Shown one piece after another: positions 21,607 through 32,458 of a DNA stretch of 64,000 nt. The notes under the pieces are model-generated. The model did no database searches. It was not told the DNA's origin and worked only from the letters and a program-made list of their open reading frames with translations. The DNA comes from UBA966 sp046350355 (lineage in GTDB: Bacteria > Planctomycetota > Phycisphaerae > Phycisphaerales > SM1A02): positions 1-64,000 of the forward strand of contig JAXMAN010000003.1 in assembly GCA_046350355.1 (NCBI GenBank), in the 5' to 3' direction. Position 1 is the first letter of the stretch. Every line of letters begins with the position of its first letter. Both the position numbers and the translations under genes were made by a program.

Positions 21607-23066
21607 CGGCCGGCGGCGCGCGTCGCGCGGCGCGCGGCCCCGAAGGCGCACGCGCGCACCAGCAGCAGCGCCAGCAGCAGCATCGCCAGCCCCTGGATCG
21701 ACTGTGACTGCGCGAGCGCCGCCGCGCTCCACGCCGCGAAGATCCCGAACGCGCCCGCCGCGTCCCACGCCCCGCCGCCGCGCCAGAGGCGCACGCCCGT
21801 CGTCCACAGCAGCAGCAGCAGCAGCGCGAGCCCGACGACGCCGCGTTCGGCCAGTTCCTGCAGGTACGCGCTGTGCGCGCCGGGGAGCTTGGGCACCCAC
21901 TCGCGCGCGGAGATCGGGATGCCGTAGCGGTCGGGATCGCGCTCCAGGCGAGGCCGGCACTCGGTCTTCCAGCTCTGCGAGCCCGCCCCCGCGATGGGGT
22001 GCTCGCGCCAGATCTCGATCGCGGCCAGCCAGACGGGCGAGCGCCCGCTGCTGGCGACGAAGGCGAAGCTCGCGTCCGCGGGCTGCTTGCGCATCGCCTG
22101 CTCGAGGCGTTCGCGGTCGCTGGCGCCGCGGATCGGGTCGCCCTTGGGGGGCATGCCCAGGGAGCGCAGGCGTGCGTCGAGCTGCGCGGCGCGTTCCTGC
22201 TCGACGCGCTCGCGCTCGGCCTGCGCCGCCTGCTCGCGCGACTGTCCCGCCGCCTGGCCGCTGCGCTCGAGCGAGCGCATCCAGACCTCGAAGCGGCTCG
22301 AGCGCACGACCGCGACCGCGAGCGCCGCGGCGACCGCGACGGCGCACACCGTTGCGGCGATCGCCACGCGCCGGCGCGTCGCGCGCGGGCGCAGCGCGAC
22401 CACCGTCGCCGCGACCGTGCCGACCAGGAAGGCCGCGAGCGAGGCGCGCACCGAGAGCACGCCGAGCCCGGCGACGCAGAGCATCCCCGCGCCCGCGGCC
22501 AGCGCGAGCGTCGCGCGCGTGCGCGCGAGCAGCGCGCCGCTCCAGCAGGCGATCGTCGCGCAGGCGAAGACCAGCCCCGCGCTCGCCAGGTGAGAGATCA
22601 GGGGGCGGCTGTCGTTGTACTGCTGAAATCCGGCGCCATTCCAGCTTCGCGCGAGCAGGATCGCCGAATGCGCCGCCGTCCCCGCGGCGAAGGCGCCCAG
22701 CAGCAGCGCCCAGCGGTGCGCCATCGGCCAGAGCAGCAGCGGCAGCAGCAGGCCGCGCGGCAGGAGCGCGCCGTACTCCGGATCGGGCACGGAGCTCCAG
22801 CAGATCGCCAGCGCCTGCCAGGCGTAGAAGGCCGCGAGCGCCAGCATCGGCGGCGAGCGCAGCAGCGCGGGGTAGAGGCGCCAGGTCGAGGGCAGCCGCA
22901 CGACCGCGACCAGCGCGAGCGCGCCGAAGGCGACCGCCTCGGGCGCCTTGCCGATCGCCAGCGTGGCGCACCAGGCGCACGCCGCGGCCAGGTGCACCGC
23001 GCTCCACGCGGGGTCGCGCGACTCGACGCGCGCGAACTCCTCGAGGGTGGCGCGCCGCGCGTCCAT
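21603..23066 (-). CDS. O-antigen ligase / polymerase family membrane protein (Wzy_C type)
   Basis: The 487-residue protein has about eleven hydrophobic segments and one large loop (about 250-390). The loop ends in PGAHSAYLQELAERGVVGL. This is the O-antigen ligase signature, with a conserved His in H-S/N-x-x-L-Q and a Glu before a glycine. Such enzymes move undecaprenol-linked polysaccharide to lipid A or proteins, or polymerise repeats. The loop contains an odd Glu/Arg/Gln-rich stretch (around 265-300), probably a coiled insertion. The gene starts 4 nt after the GH57 gene and is in its operon. Confidence 0.85.
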   Translation of the reverse strand: MDARRATLEEFARVESRDPAWSAVHLAAACAWCATLAIGKAPEAVAFGALALVAVVRLPSTWRLYPALLRSPPMLALAAFYAWQALAICWSSVPDPEYGALLPRGLLLPLLLWPMAHRWALLLGAFAAGTAAHSAILLARSWNGAGFQQYNDSRPLISHLASAGLVFACATIACWSGALLARTRATLALAAGAGMLCVAGLGVLSVRASLAAFLVGTVAATVVALRPRATRRRVAIAATVCAVAVAAALAVAVVRSSRFEVWMRSLERSGQAAGQSREQAAQAERERVEQERAAQLDARLRSLGMPPKGDPIRGASDRERLEQAMRKQPADASFAFVASSGRSPVWLAAIEIWREHPIAGAGSQSWKTECRPRLERDPDRYGIPISAREWVPKLPGAHSAYLQELAERGVVGLALLLLLLWTTGVRLWRGGGAWDAAGAFGIFAAWSAAALAQSQSIQGLAMLLLALLLVRACAFGAARRATRAAGR

Positions 23067-23070
23067 CGGC

Positions 23071-24285
23071 TCAGGCGCCCGCGCGCACGCGGAGCTGGTC
23101 GAGCACGTTCATGAAGTTGATGTACGCGTCGTACGGGCTGTCGTACGGGCTGAAGTACTTGTGCACGTCGCCGTCGGACCAGTACTTCGTGCACATGTAG
23201 TAGAGATGGTCGCTGGTGGTGAGCTTGCGCCAGTCCTCCAGGATCCACTGGTCGCCCGCCTCGTGGCGCGCCTTCACCGCCTTCTCGAGCCCGAAGAGCT
23301 GCGCGACCGCGTTGTCCTGCAGCGGATTGCCGAGCCAGGCGCTCAGGTCGCGCTCGCTGTCGGCCCACGAGATGAACTGCTCCGCGGAGTAGTCGCCGAC
23401 CGGGCGGTGCTTGCGCGCGGCCTCGGTGACGGTGAGGAAGTCGTTGTGCCCGGGGTTCACGTCGAAGACCGCCTCGGGCAGCTTGTCCAGGAAGTCGAAG
23501 ATCCCCGTCGAGGCCCACTGGTGCTCGCCGAAGGTCTCGTAGTCCATGAAGAGGTTGCAGAGGTAGCCGTCGCCGTTGATCTGGTTGACCCACTTGGCGA
23601 AGCGCTGCGCGTCCAGCGGCCACTCGCTCCAGTTGCGGTCGCTGAAGCGGAAGGCGATGTCGTCGCTGAGGCGGAAGTTCTTCAGCAGCAGCCGCACGGG
23701 ATTGCGCCCCGCGGGGGTCGCCTGCGGCGGCGGCGCGTAGACGAAGTTGGGGCTGCGGTGGCCGAGCAGCCGCTCGGTCCCCTCGCAGAGGACGGCCTCG
23801 TAGCCGCCGAGCCAGGCGATGTGCCCCGCGAGCTCGTTGCTGTAGATGAGCTCGGTGTTGCGGAAGGAAGTGGGCTGGTAGCCGCCGAAGAGGCGCGCGA
23901 TCTCCTGGCGGTGCAGGCGCACCTGCTCGTCGAACTCCTCGCGCGAGAAGAGGAAGGAGAGGGAGTGGTGGCTCGTCTCGTCGAGCAGCTCGCAGGCGCC
24001 GGTTTCCACCAGTGCACGCAGCGTGTCGAGGACGTCCGGCGCCCACTGCTCGAGCTGCTGCAGCGCGGTGCCCGAGACGGAGAAGCTCACGCGGAAGCGG
24101 CGGTCGTGGCGGCGCACGAGGTCCAGCAGCTTCGTCGTCGCGGGGCGGTAGCACTTGTCCGCGACCTTGCGCAGGATCTCCTCGTTCGCGCGGTTGTCGA
24201 AGTAGAAGGGGTCCGAATCGAAGACCGAGTAGCGGCGGAGCCGGAAGGGCTGGTGCAGCTCGAAGTAGAAGACGACGGACGCCAT
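23071..24285 (-). CDS. Glycoside hydrolase family 57 protein
   Basis: The 404-residue protein is a GH57 (alpha-amylase/4-alpha-glucanotransferase type) enzyme. Typical motifs are FYFELHQPFRL at the N-terminus (the HQP of conserved region 1), TSFRNTELIYSN with the likely nucleophile Glu, and FMDYETFGEHQW with the likely acid Asp. Length fits the short GH57 class. It heads an operon with the O-antigen ligase gene, 4 nt downstream, so it may trim or process surface glycan or glycogen. A TAACCT box lies 9 nt upstream. Substrate is not known. Confidence 0.88.
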   Translation of the reverse strand: MASVVFYFELHQPFRLRRYSVFDSDPFYFDNRANEEILRKVADKCYRPATTKLLDLVRRHDRRFRVSFSVSGTALQQLEQWAPDVLDTLRALVETGACELLDETSHHSLSFLFSREEFDEQVRLHRQEIARLFGGYQPTSFRNTELIYSNELAGHIAWLGGYEAVLCEGTERLLGHRSPNFVYAPPPQATPAGRNPVRLLLKNFRLSDDIAFRFSDRNWSEWPLDAQRFAKWVNQINGDGYLCNLFMDYETFGEHQWASTGIFDFLDKLPEAVFDVNPGHNDFLTVTEAARKHRPVGDYSAEQFISWADSERDLSAWLGNPLQDNAVAQLFGLEKAVKARHEAGDQWILEDWRKLTTSDHLYYMCTKYWSDGDVHKYFSPYDSPYDAYINFMNVLDQLRVRAGA

Positions 24286-24294
24286 AGGCGGTGG

Positions 24295-24300
24295 AGGTTA
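24295..24300 (-). promoter_or_regulatory. TANNNT -10 box, GH57 gene
   Basis: TAACCT on the minus strand, 9 nt before the ATG at 24285. Confidence 0.5.
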
Positions 24301-24328
24301 TCCGCATCGCCGCGGGCGCCCCGACCGC

Positions 24329-24334
24329 TATTCT
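24329..24334 (+). promoter_or_regulatory. TANNNT box, dehydratase gene
   Basis: TATTCT, 35 nt before the ATG at 24370. It is in the 84-bp divergent region shared with the GH57 gene. Confidence 0.4.
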
Positions 24335-24369
24335 GCGTGCGGTTCCCGCGCCTGCGCGGACCTCGTGGC

Positions 24370-26237
<1,868 letters not shown>

Positions 26238-26265
<28 letters not shown>

Positions 26266-27311
26266 GGCGCGCCCGCGCCCGCGATCCACGCGACCACCAG
26301 CAGCGGGGCGTACGCGGCGGCGGCGAGCGCCGCGCCGTGCTGCGGCCACGCGGTCGCCGCGGCGGCCAGCGGCAGCGTCCAGAGCAGGTCGGCGGCGATG
26401 TAGAGCGCGGTCGCGCGCCGGTGCGAGCGCATGCGGTCGGCCAGGCGCTGGTAGGCGTGCTCGCGGTGCGGCTGCGAGAGGCGCTGGCGCCGCGCGGCGC
26501 GCCGCAGCAGCGTGAGCGAGGCGTCGACGACGAAGCTCGCCCCCGCGGCGAGCGCGGTCCAGCCGGTGACCGCCTCCGCGCGCCAGCAGAGCAGCGCCGC
26601 GGCGGCGAGCGCGAAGCCCAGGAAGCCGCTGCCCGCGTCGCCCATGAAGATGCGCCCGCGCCGCGAGAGGTTCCAGGGGAGGAAGCCCGCGACCGCGCCC
26701 GCGAGCGCCGCGCAGCAGGCGGCGAGCGTCGCTTCGCCGTGCACGCCCGCGCAGGCGGCGAAGAAGCCCAGCACCGCGGCACCGTGCGAGGCGGCGATGC
26801 CGTCGATGCCGTCCATGAAGTTCGTGAGGTTCACCGACCACGCGGCCGCGAGGACGACCAGCGGCCACGCGAGCCATCCGAGCTCGAGCGCGCCGCCGCC
26901 AGGAAGCGCGAGCGCCGGCAGCGGAAGCGCCGCCCACGCGAGCGCCGCCGCCGCGAGCAGGTGCACCGCCAGCCGCGGCCGCGCGCCGAGTCCGCGCGCG
27001 TCGTCGACCGCGCCGACGACGGCGATCGCCGCGCCCGCGGCCGCGATCGCCCAGGGCGCGCCCGCTCCCGCCGCGCCCCCGCCCGCAAGCGCGCCCGGCA
27101 TCGCCGCCACGCACGCCGCGCACGCCGCCATCCCCACCGCGACGAAGGCGACGCCGCCGCCGCGGGGCACGCTGCCCACGTGCGAGCTGCGCTCGTTCGC
27201 GTGATCCACGACCGCCATGCGCACGAGCGCGCGGCGCAGCAGCCCCGTCGCCGCCGCCGAGGCCGCCATGCTCGCCGCCGCCGCGGCCGCGATCGTGCTC
27301 CAGTCGCCCAT
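26238..27311 (-). CDS. Undecaprenyl-phosphate sugar-1-phosphate transferase (WecA/MraY family)
   Basis: The 357-residue protein is a GT4-class polytopic phosphosugar transferase. It would start a lipid-linked repeat by moving a HexNAc-1-phosphate to undecaprenyl phosphate. About ten helices and the family motifs are visible: VVGAVDDARGLGARPRL, NLTNFMDGIDGIAA (catalytic Asp and Mg site), and RIFMGDAGSGFLGF. The loop HREHAYQRL carries the expected histidines. The ATG at 27311 has a TAGAAC box 10 nt upstream. It is the probable first enzyme of the glycan pathway here. Confidence 0.88.
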
Positions 27312-27321
27312 GCGCGCGCGA

Positions 27322-27327
27322 GTTCTA
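27322..27327 (-). promoter_or_regulatory. -10-like box (TAGAAC), WecA-like gene
   Basis: TAGAAC on the minus strand, 10 nt before the ATG at 27311. The same hexamer sits 10 nt before the gene at 54202. Confidence 0.4.
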
Positions 27328-27391
27328 CACGGAGCGCGGGCAGCGGCGCTCGCGCGGCGCGGCCGCGCCGGGCGGCGCTCGGGCGCGCCCC

Positions 27392-27397
27392 TATCAT
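27392..27397 (+). promoter_or_regulatory. TANNNT -10 box, epimerase gene
   Basis: TATCAT, 7 nt before the ATG at 27405. Confidence 0.55.
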
Positions 27398-27404
27398 CGC
27401 GCGC

Positions 27405-28430
27405 ATGACGACGCTCGTGACCGGCGCGGCCGGATTCATCGGCTCGGCCGTGGCGCAGCGGCTGCTGGAGCAGGGGGAGCGCGTCGTCGGCCTCGACAAC
27501 CTCAACGACTACTACGACCCCGCGCTCAAGCGCGCGCGCCTGGCGCGGCTGGAGGGCCGGCCCGGCTTCGAGTTCGTCCGCATGGACCTCGCCGACCGCG
27601 CGGCGATCGCGGGGCTCTTCCAGCGCCACGGCTTCGAGCGCGTCGCGCACCTGGGCGCGCAGGCGGGCGTCCGCTACGCCGCGGAGAACCCCGGCACCTA
27701 CGCGGACGCGAACCTCGTCGGCACCGCGAACATCCTGGAGGGCTGCCGCCACGCGAAGGTCGCGCACCTGGTCTACGCCAGCACCAGCTCCGTCTACGGC
27801 GCGAACCCCAAGCTCCCCTTCGAGCCCACCGACGCGGCGGACCATCCCGTCTCCTTCTACGCGGCCACCAAGCGCGCCAACGAGCTGATGGCGCACTCGT
27901 ACAGCCACCTCTTCGGCCTGCCGACGACCGGGCTGCGCTTCTTCACCGTCTACGGACCGTGGGGCCGCCCCGACATGGCGCTCTTCAAGTTCACGCGCCT
28001 GATGCTGCTGGGCAAGCCGATCCCCGTCTTCAACGGCGGCCACCACCGCCGCGACTTCACCTACATCGACGACGTCGTCGAGGCGGTCGTGCGCGTGCTG
28101 CGCGCCCCGCCGCGCGCGCACGCGGATGCCGCGCTGCTCACGCGCGCGGACGCGAGCCCCGCGCCCTGGCGCCTCTACAACGTCGGCTGTTCGCGCCCGG
28201 TGGAGCTCATGGACTACATCCGTGAGCTCGAGCGCAGCCTGGGCGTGACGGCGCAGCTCGAGATGCTGCCACCGCAGCCGGGAGACGTCCCCGACACCTT
28301 CGCCGATGTCGCTTCGCTCGAGCGCGACTTCGGCTTCCGCCCGCAGGTGGGCGTCGCCGAGGGGGTGAGGCGCTTCGTCGAGTGGTACGTCGGCTACTAC
28401 GGCCGCACGGGCGAGGGCGCGCCCGCCTGA
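27405..28430 (+). CDS. NAD-dependent UDP-sugar epimerase (UDP-glucuronate 4-epimerase type)
   Basis: The 341-residue SDR enzyme has TGAAGFIGSAVAQRL for NAD, YASTSSVYG, and the catalytic YAATK (Y-x-x-x-K). The stretch LDNLNDYYDPALKRARL is typical of UDP-glucuronate 4-epimerases (CapI/WbpP-like), which supply UDP-galacturonate for surface glycans. The C-terminal part, YNVGCSRPVELMDYI, also fits. A 10-residue Ala-rich insert precedes it. A TATCAT box is 7 nt before the ATG. Its end overlaps a convergent glycosyltransferase gene by 34 bp. Confidence 0.92.
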   Translation: MTTLVTGAAGFIGSAVAQRLLEQGERVVGLDNLNDYYDPALKRARLARLEGRPGFEFVRMDLADRAAIAGLFQRHGFERVAHLGAQAGVRYAAENPGTYADANLVGTANILEGCRHAKVAHLVYASTSSVYGANPKLPFEPTDAADHPVSFYAATKRANELMAHSYSHLFGLPTTGLRFFTVYGPWGRPDMALFKFTRLMLLGKPIPVFNGGHHRRDFTYIDDVVEAVVRVLRAPPRAHADAALLTRADASPAPWRLYNVGCSRPVELMDYIRELERSLGVTAQLEMLPPQPGDVPDTFADVASLERDFGFRPQVGVAEGVRRFVEWYVGYYGRTGEGAPA

Positions 28431-29554
28431 GCGCGCGCGGCGAGCTCGCGGTAGAGCTCCAGCCGCAGCCGCGCCACCGTCGCGACGTCGAACATCGCCC
28501 CCGCGCGCTCGCGCGCCGCGGCGCCGCGCGCGGAACGCTCCGCCGCGCCCGCGTCGAAGGCGGCGCGCATCGCCTGCGCGAGCAGCTCGGGCCGGCGCGG
28601 CGGCGCGGTCCAGCCGGTCGCGCCCACGAGCATCGCGCTGTCGCCGGCCTCGGTCGTGACCACCGGGCGACCCGCGGCCATCGCCTCCTGCACGACGTTC
28701 GGGCAGCTCTCGCTCCACGAGGCGCTCACGAGCACGTCCGCCGCCGCGATCCACGGCAGCGGGTCGGGCTGCTCGTCCACATGCAGGATCCACGCGGCGG
28801 CCATGAGCGCGGCGGTTCCGGGATTCGCGTCGCGCGCGACGGGATCGCGTCCCAGGCGCAGGAAGCGCGCGCCGGGCCGCTCGCGCGCGAGCTGCGTCGC
28901 CGCTTCCAGGAAGTCGCCGTGACCCTTCACGCGGTGCGGGCGGCCGACGATCGCGAAGAGCGTCTCCTCCTCGCGCACGCCCAGCTCGGCGCGCACGCGC
29001 GCGCGGTGCGCGGCGACGGCGGCGGGATCCGGCAGCTCCACGCCGTTGTGGCGCATGCGCTCGATCGGCGCGCGCAGTCCCAGCGCGCGGTGCTGCTCCT
29101 GCGCGGCGTGCGAGTTGTAGAGGATCGCATCCGCGCGCCCGGTCAGGCGGCGGCACGCGGCGACGGCGATGCGCGCGGAGAGCGGCGCGCTCGCGAGCGC
29201 CTCGGTCCCCGCGCGGATGCTCCACACCAGCGGCACGCCGCGCGGCGCGAGCAGCGCGCACGCCGCCATCGCGTGGTACATCCACGCGTCGATCACCTGC
29301 GGCGCGTGCGCGCGAAGCATGCCGCGCAGGCGCAGCAGGTCGCGCGGCGTGACGCGCCCGCGGCGCGCGCCCAGCAGCTCGACGCGCACGCCGCGCGCGG
29401 CGAAGTCGCCGACCATCGTGTCGCTGTCGGCCAGGCTGACGACGGAGTGCTCGAGCGCGCCGCGCGTCTGGTCGACGAGCCGCAGCAGCGCGCGCTCGGC
29501 GCCGCCGCGCGTCATGCCGGGGACGACATGGAGCACGCGCAGCGGGGCGCTCAT
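28397..29554 (-). CDS. GT4 family glycosyltransferase
   Basis: The 385-residue protein is a GT-B retaining glycosyltransferase. It starts with VLHVVPGMTRGGAERALLRL (the N-terminal glycine loop). The C-terminal donor site has FAIVGRPHRVKGHGDFL and ESCPNVVQEAMAAGRPVVTT, with the E-x7-E pattern. The donor sugar is not predictable. The ATG at 29554 overlaps the stop of the upstream methyltransferase gene (ATGA). It is the last gene of a five-gene minus-strand operon (33681 to 28397). Confidence 0.9.
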   Translation of the reverse strand: MSAPLRVLHVVPGMTRGGAERALLRLVDQTRGALEHSVVSLADSDTMVGDFAARGVRVELLGARRGRVTPRDLLRLRGMLRAHAPQVIDAWMYHAMAACALLAPRGVPLVWSIRAGTEALASAPLSARIAVAACRRLTGRADAILYNSHAAQEQHRALGLRAPIERMRHNGVELPDPAAVAAHRARVRAELGVREEETLFAIVGRPHRVKGHGDFLEAATQLARERPGARFLRLGRDPVARDANPGTAALMAAAWILHVDEQPDPLPWIAAADVLVSASWSESCPNVVQEAMAAGRPVVTTEAGDSAMLVGATGWTAPPRRPELLAQAMRAAFDAGAAERSARGAAARERAGAMFDVATVARLRLELYRELAARAQAGAPSPVRP

Positions 29555-30411
29555 GCGGACCCCGGACGGCGGACCACCAGCAGGATGCCCGAGACGAGCA
29601 GGTCCGCCTCCTCGAGCTTGCTGAAGCTCGGGTGCATCGTCGAGCGCGGCGTGGGCAGGCGCTCCCAGCGGCGCTCCTCGCAGGAGAGGATCTCGAAGCC
29701 CGCCTTCTGGAAGGCCGCGCGCACCTGCGAGGCGCGCAGCCGGTTGGTGTAGAAGCCCGAGCGCGCGAACCACGGCTTCTCCCACAGCTCGGGGGAGAAT
29801 CGCAGCGATTCCAGCTTGCCGCCCAGGTGGTCGCGCAGGTCGACGCGGTGGCTGCCGATCGAGCCCGGCGCCTGGATGCGGAGGAGCTGGCGGCAGGTCT
29901 CCTCGAACTCGTCGCGGAAGACGTGTTCGAGCACGGCGTTGGAGAAGGCGAAGTCGACGCTCGCGTCGGGGAGCGCGCGCAGCGAGGCGAGCCCCTCGCA
30001 GAGGTAGCGCGCGTGCAGGCGCTCGAGCATCGCGTCGAGCGTGGGCGCGTCGGCGATCGCGGCGTCCATCTCGGCGGCGGCGAGCGCGGCGCGGTACGCG
30101 GGCGGGCCGTCGGTGGCGAAGCGCCCCGCGTCGACGAGCGTCGTGCGCTCCGCGCCCGCGGCGCGCGCCCAGATCGCGGTGGCGACGCTGTCGCCGGGAC
30201 CCAGCTCGAGCACGCTGCGCGGCTGCACGCCGTGCGCGCGCGCCTGCGCCAGGTGCTGCTCGAAGACATGGCGCGAGTACTGCGCGTCCAGCATCTTGCC
30301 GTGCACGAAGATGCCCATGCGCCGCCAGGCGGCGTAGGGGACGGGCACGCGCGCCAGCGTGCACTTGGCGGCGATCTTCGCCCACCAGGGGACCTTCGAG
30401 GAGATGCTCAT
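29551..30411 (-). CDS. Class I SAM-dependent methyltransferase
   Basis: The 286-residue protein has a SAM-binding motif VLELGPGDSVATAI near residues 68-81. It also has DASVDFAFSNAVLEHVF, the post-motif typical of Methyltransf_11-type enzymes acting on small molecules or sugars. An N-terminal helical part of about 60 residues precedes the fold. The gene overlaps its neighbours by 4 nt on both sides (ATGA), between two glycosyltransferases, so it probably methylates a sugar of the surface polysaccharide. The exact acceptor is unknown. Confidence 0.85.
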   Translation of the reverse strand: MSISSKVPWWAKIAAKCTLARVPVPYAAWRRMGIFVHGKMLDAQYSRHVFEQHLAQARAHGVQPRSVLELGPGDSVATAIWARAAGAERTTLVDAGRFATDGPPAYRAALAAAEMDAAIADAPTLDAMLERLHARYLCEGLASLRALPDASVDFAFSNAVLEHVFRDEFEETCRQLLRIQAPGSIGSHRVDLRDHLGGKLESLRFSPELWEKPWFARSGFYTNRLRASQVRAAFQKAGFEILSCEERRWERLPTPRSTMHPSFSKLEEADLLVSGILLVVRRPGSA

Positions 30412-31559
30412 CGCGTGGACTCCGAAGCCGCGGCGCGCGCCGTCGCGCCCAGGTCGTCGAGGAAGCGCGCGGCGATCGCGCGTGCGCAGTATCGGCGTTC
30501 CGCCAGCGCGCGGCAGCGTTCGGCCACCGCGGCGGGGTCGGGCCAGGAGAGCACCTCCAGGATCGCGGCCGCCAGGCGCGCGCCGTCGCGCGGGGGGACG
30601 ATGCGCCCGTGCACGCCGTCGTCGATGGCGTCGCGGCAGCCCACGCCGTCGGTGGTGACGATGGGCCGTCCCATCGCCAGCGCCTCCTGGATGGAGCGCG
30701 GGCGTCCCTCGCCGTAGTAGGTCGGCAGCACGAAGAGCGAGGACTCCGCCAGCAGCGGCCGCACATCCTCCAGGTGGCCCGCGTGGTGCACGCCCGCCTC
30801 GCGGCACTGCGCGAGGAACTCGTCCTTGGAGGCGGCGCCCGCGCGCGTCTCGAAGAAGCCCGCGAGGACGAAGCGCACCTGCGGCACGCGCGCGCGCACG
30901 ATCCGCGCGGCCTCGAGGAACTCGTAGATGCCCTTCTCGCGCACCAGGCGCGCCATCATCAGCACCTGCGGCGCCGCGGGGGGCGGCGCGACGGCGAAGT
31001 GCGAGAGATCGACGCCCGTGCCCGCGGTCTCGATGGGCTCGCCCGGCAGCGCGCCGCCGAAGCGCTCGCGCAGGAGCGCGGCGTCGTCGGCGTTCTGCAC
31101 CGCGACGTGCGTGCTCGCGGCGATCGCGCGGCGCAGCATCGGCGTCGTGAGCGCGCTGATGAGGCGCTGGCGCGCGCCCGCGGGACGGCCCACCGCGCCG
31201 AGCCCCGCGAAGAGCGGGCAGCGGATGCGCGCGCCCGCGCGCTGCGCGGCGGGCATGCCGTGCACGATCGGCTTCACGCCGGTGGCGATGACGACCTCGG
31301 GGGCGAGCTCGCGGAGCGTCGCGTCCAGCGCGCGCCGCGTCGCCAGGTCCGCGAACGGATTGAGCCCCGTGCGCTGCAGCGGGAGCTCGTGCGCGGTCGC
31401 GCCCAGCGCGCGCACGCCGGCGTCGATCGCGGGCGTCACGCCGGGGACGACGACGTGCGTCTGGTAGCCGCGGCGGACGAGCTCCAGGATCAGCGGCGAG
31501 CGGAACTGCAGCAGGTAGCCTGCGAAATGCGCGAGCAGCACGGCGCGCGGCGCGCTCAC
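30408..31559 (-). CDS. GT4 family glycosyltransferase
   Basis: The 383-residue GT-B enzyme begins VLLAHFAGYLLQFRSPLI, with the N-terminal Rossmann fold and HVVVPGVTP. The donor domain has VLMMARLVREKGIYEFLEAA and GEGRPRSIQEALAMGRPIVTTDG. It is similar in layout to the enzyme at 54202-55344 (VGRLLRDKGVVEYADAAR, GEGMPMAVLEAMATGR), so the two may be paralogues. The GTG start at 31559 overlaps the preceding stop (GTGA), and its own stop overlaps the next start. Donor and acceptor unknown. Confidence 0.9.
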   Translation of the reverse strand: MSAPRAVLLAHFAGYLLQFRSPLILELVRRGYQTHVVVPGVTPAIDAGVRALGATAHELPLQRTGLNPFADLATRRALDATLRELAPEVVIATGVKPIVHGMPAAQRAGARIRCPLFAGLGAVGRPAGARQRLISALTTPMLRRAIAASTHVAVQNADDAALLRERFGGALPGEPIETAGTGVDLSHFAVAPPPAAPQVLMMARLVREKGIYEFLEAARIVRARVPQVRFVLAGFFETRAGAASKDEFLAQCREAGVHHAGHLEDVRPLLAESSLFVLPTYYGEGRPRSIQEALAMGRPIVTTDGVGCRDAIDDGVHGRIVPPRDGARLAAAILEVLSWPDPAAVAERCRALAERRYCARAIAARFLDDLGATARAAASESTR

Positions 31560-32458
31560 GGCGACACCTCCGCGCGTCCGAGCGCGCGCGCGTCGGGATG
31601 GAAGCCGCGGCGCGGGATGTTCAGCGCGGCGGCGTCGTCGGGGACGACCAGGTCCTCCGCCATGCGCGCGCAGACGGCCATGAGCCAGCCCGCGTCGCCC
31701 GCGCCCGAGAGCGCGCGCCCCGCGGCGCGGAAGGCGCCCGCCGGCAGCGGCACCGCGACGAAGCGGACGCCCATCGCCTGCGCGATGCGCTCGACCATCG
31801 CGCGGTAGGGGAGGCGCTCGCCGCCGGGGACATGGATCGGCTCGGCGCGCGCGGGCGCTGCGGCGGCGGCGACGACCACCGCGGCGAGGTCCTCGAAGTG
31901 CACCGGCGCGCGCAGCCCGCTGCCGCCGCCCACCATCGGGAAGAGGCGCATGCGCGCGAGCGTGCGCGCCAGGCGCGCGATGTTGCGGTCGCGTCCCGAG
32001 CCGTAGATCATCGTCGGACGCAGGATGCGCACGCGTCCGGGCGCGGCCGCGCGCAGGCGATCCTCGGCGGCGATCATCTCGCGCGCCCAGTTGGCGTCGC
32101 GCGCGAAGGGGGAGGCGGCCTTCGTCGTCGCGCTCGCGCTGCTCATCGCGGCGAGCTCGACGCCCTCGGGAATGCCCGCGCCCAGCGCGCGCGCGACGGT
32201 GCGCAGCGGCGCCGCGCTGATCACGAGATCGCCGCGTCCAAGCTGCAGCGGCGCAAGCGCGCCCGGCTGCGCGAGGTCCGCGCGCAGCCAGTCGCCGCCG
32301 CGCGGCGCAGGCGAGCGCGCGACGCCGACGACGCGCGCGCCGGCCGCGCGCGCGAGCTCGTCGATGCGCCGCCCCACGGGCGAGGTCGCGCCCAGCACGA
32401 CGACGCGGCGCCCCGCGAGCGCCGCTGCGCCGGCTGCGATCGGTGTGGAGGCGCTCAT
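31556..32458 (-). CDS. NAD(P)-binding epimerase/dehydratase-like protein
   Basis: The 300-residue protein has a Rossmann fold with VVVLGATSPVGRRI (about 18-31). ILRPTMIYGSGRDRNI is typical of extended SDR/NAD-epimerase members. The usual Y-x-x-x-K is not obvious; SSASATTKAASPFARDANWA takes its place. It may therefore be an atypical reductase or a binding protein. The ATG overlaps the stop of the upstream glycosyltransferase gene (ATGA). A TACATT box 9 nt upstream lies in that gene and could be an internal promoter. It probably makes a sugar nucleotide of the polysaccharide. Confidence 0.82.
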   Translation of the reverse strand: MSASTPIAAGAAALAGRRVVVLGATSPVGRRIDELARAAGARVVGVARSPAPRGGDWLRADLAQPGALAPLQLGRGDLVISAAPLRTVARALGAGIPEGVELAAMSSASATTKAASPFARDANWAREMIAAEDRLRAAAPGRVRILRPTMIYGSGRDRNIARLARTLARMRLFPMVGGGSGLRAPVHFEDLAAVVVAAAAAPARAEPIHVPGGERLPYRAMVERIAQAMGVRFVAVPLPAGAFRAAGRALSGAGDAGWLMAVCARMAEDLVVPDDAAALNIPRRGFHPDARALGRAEVSP

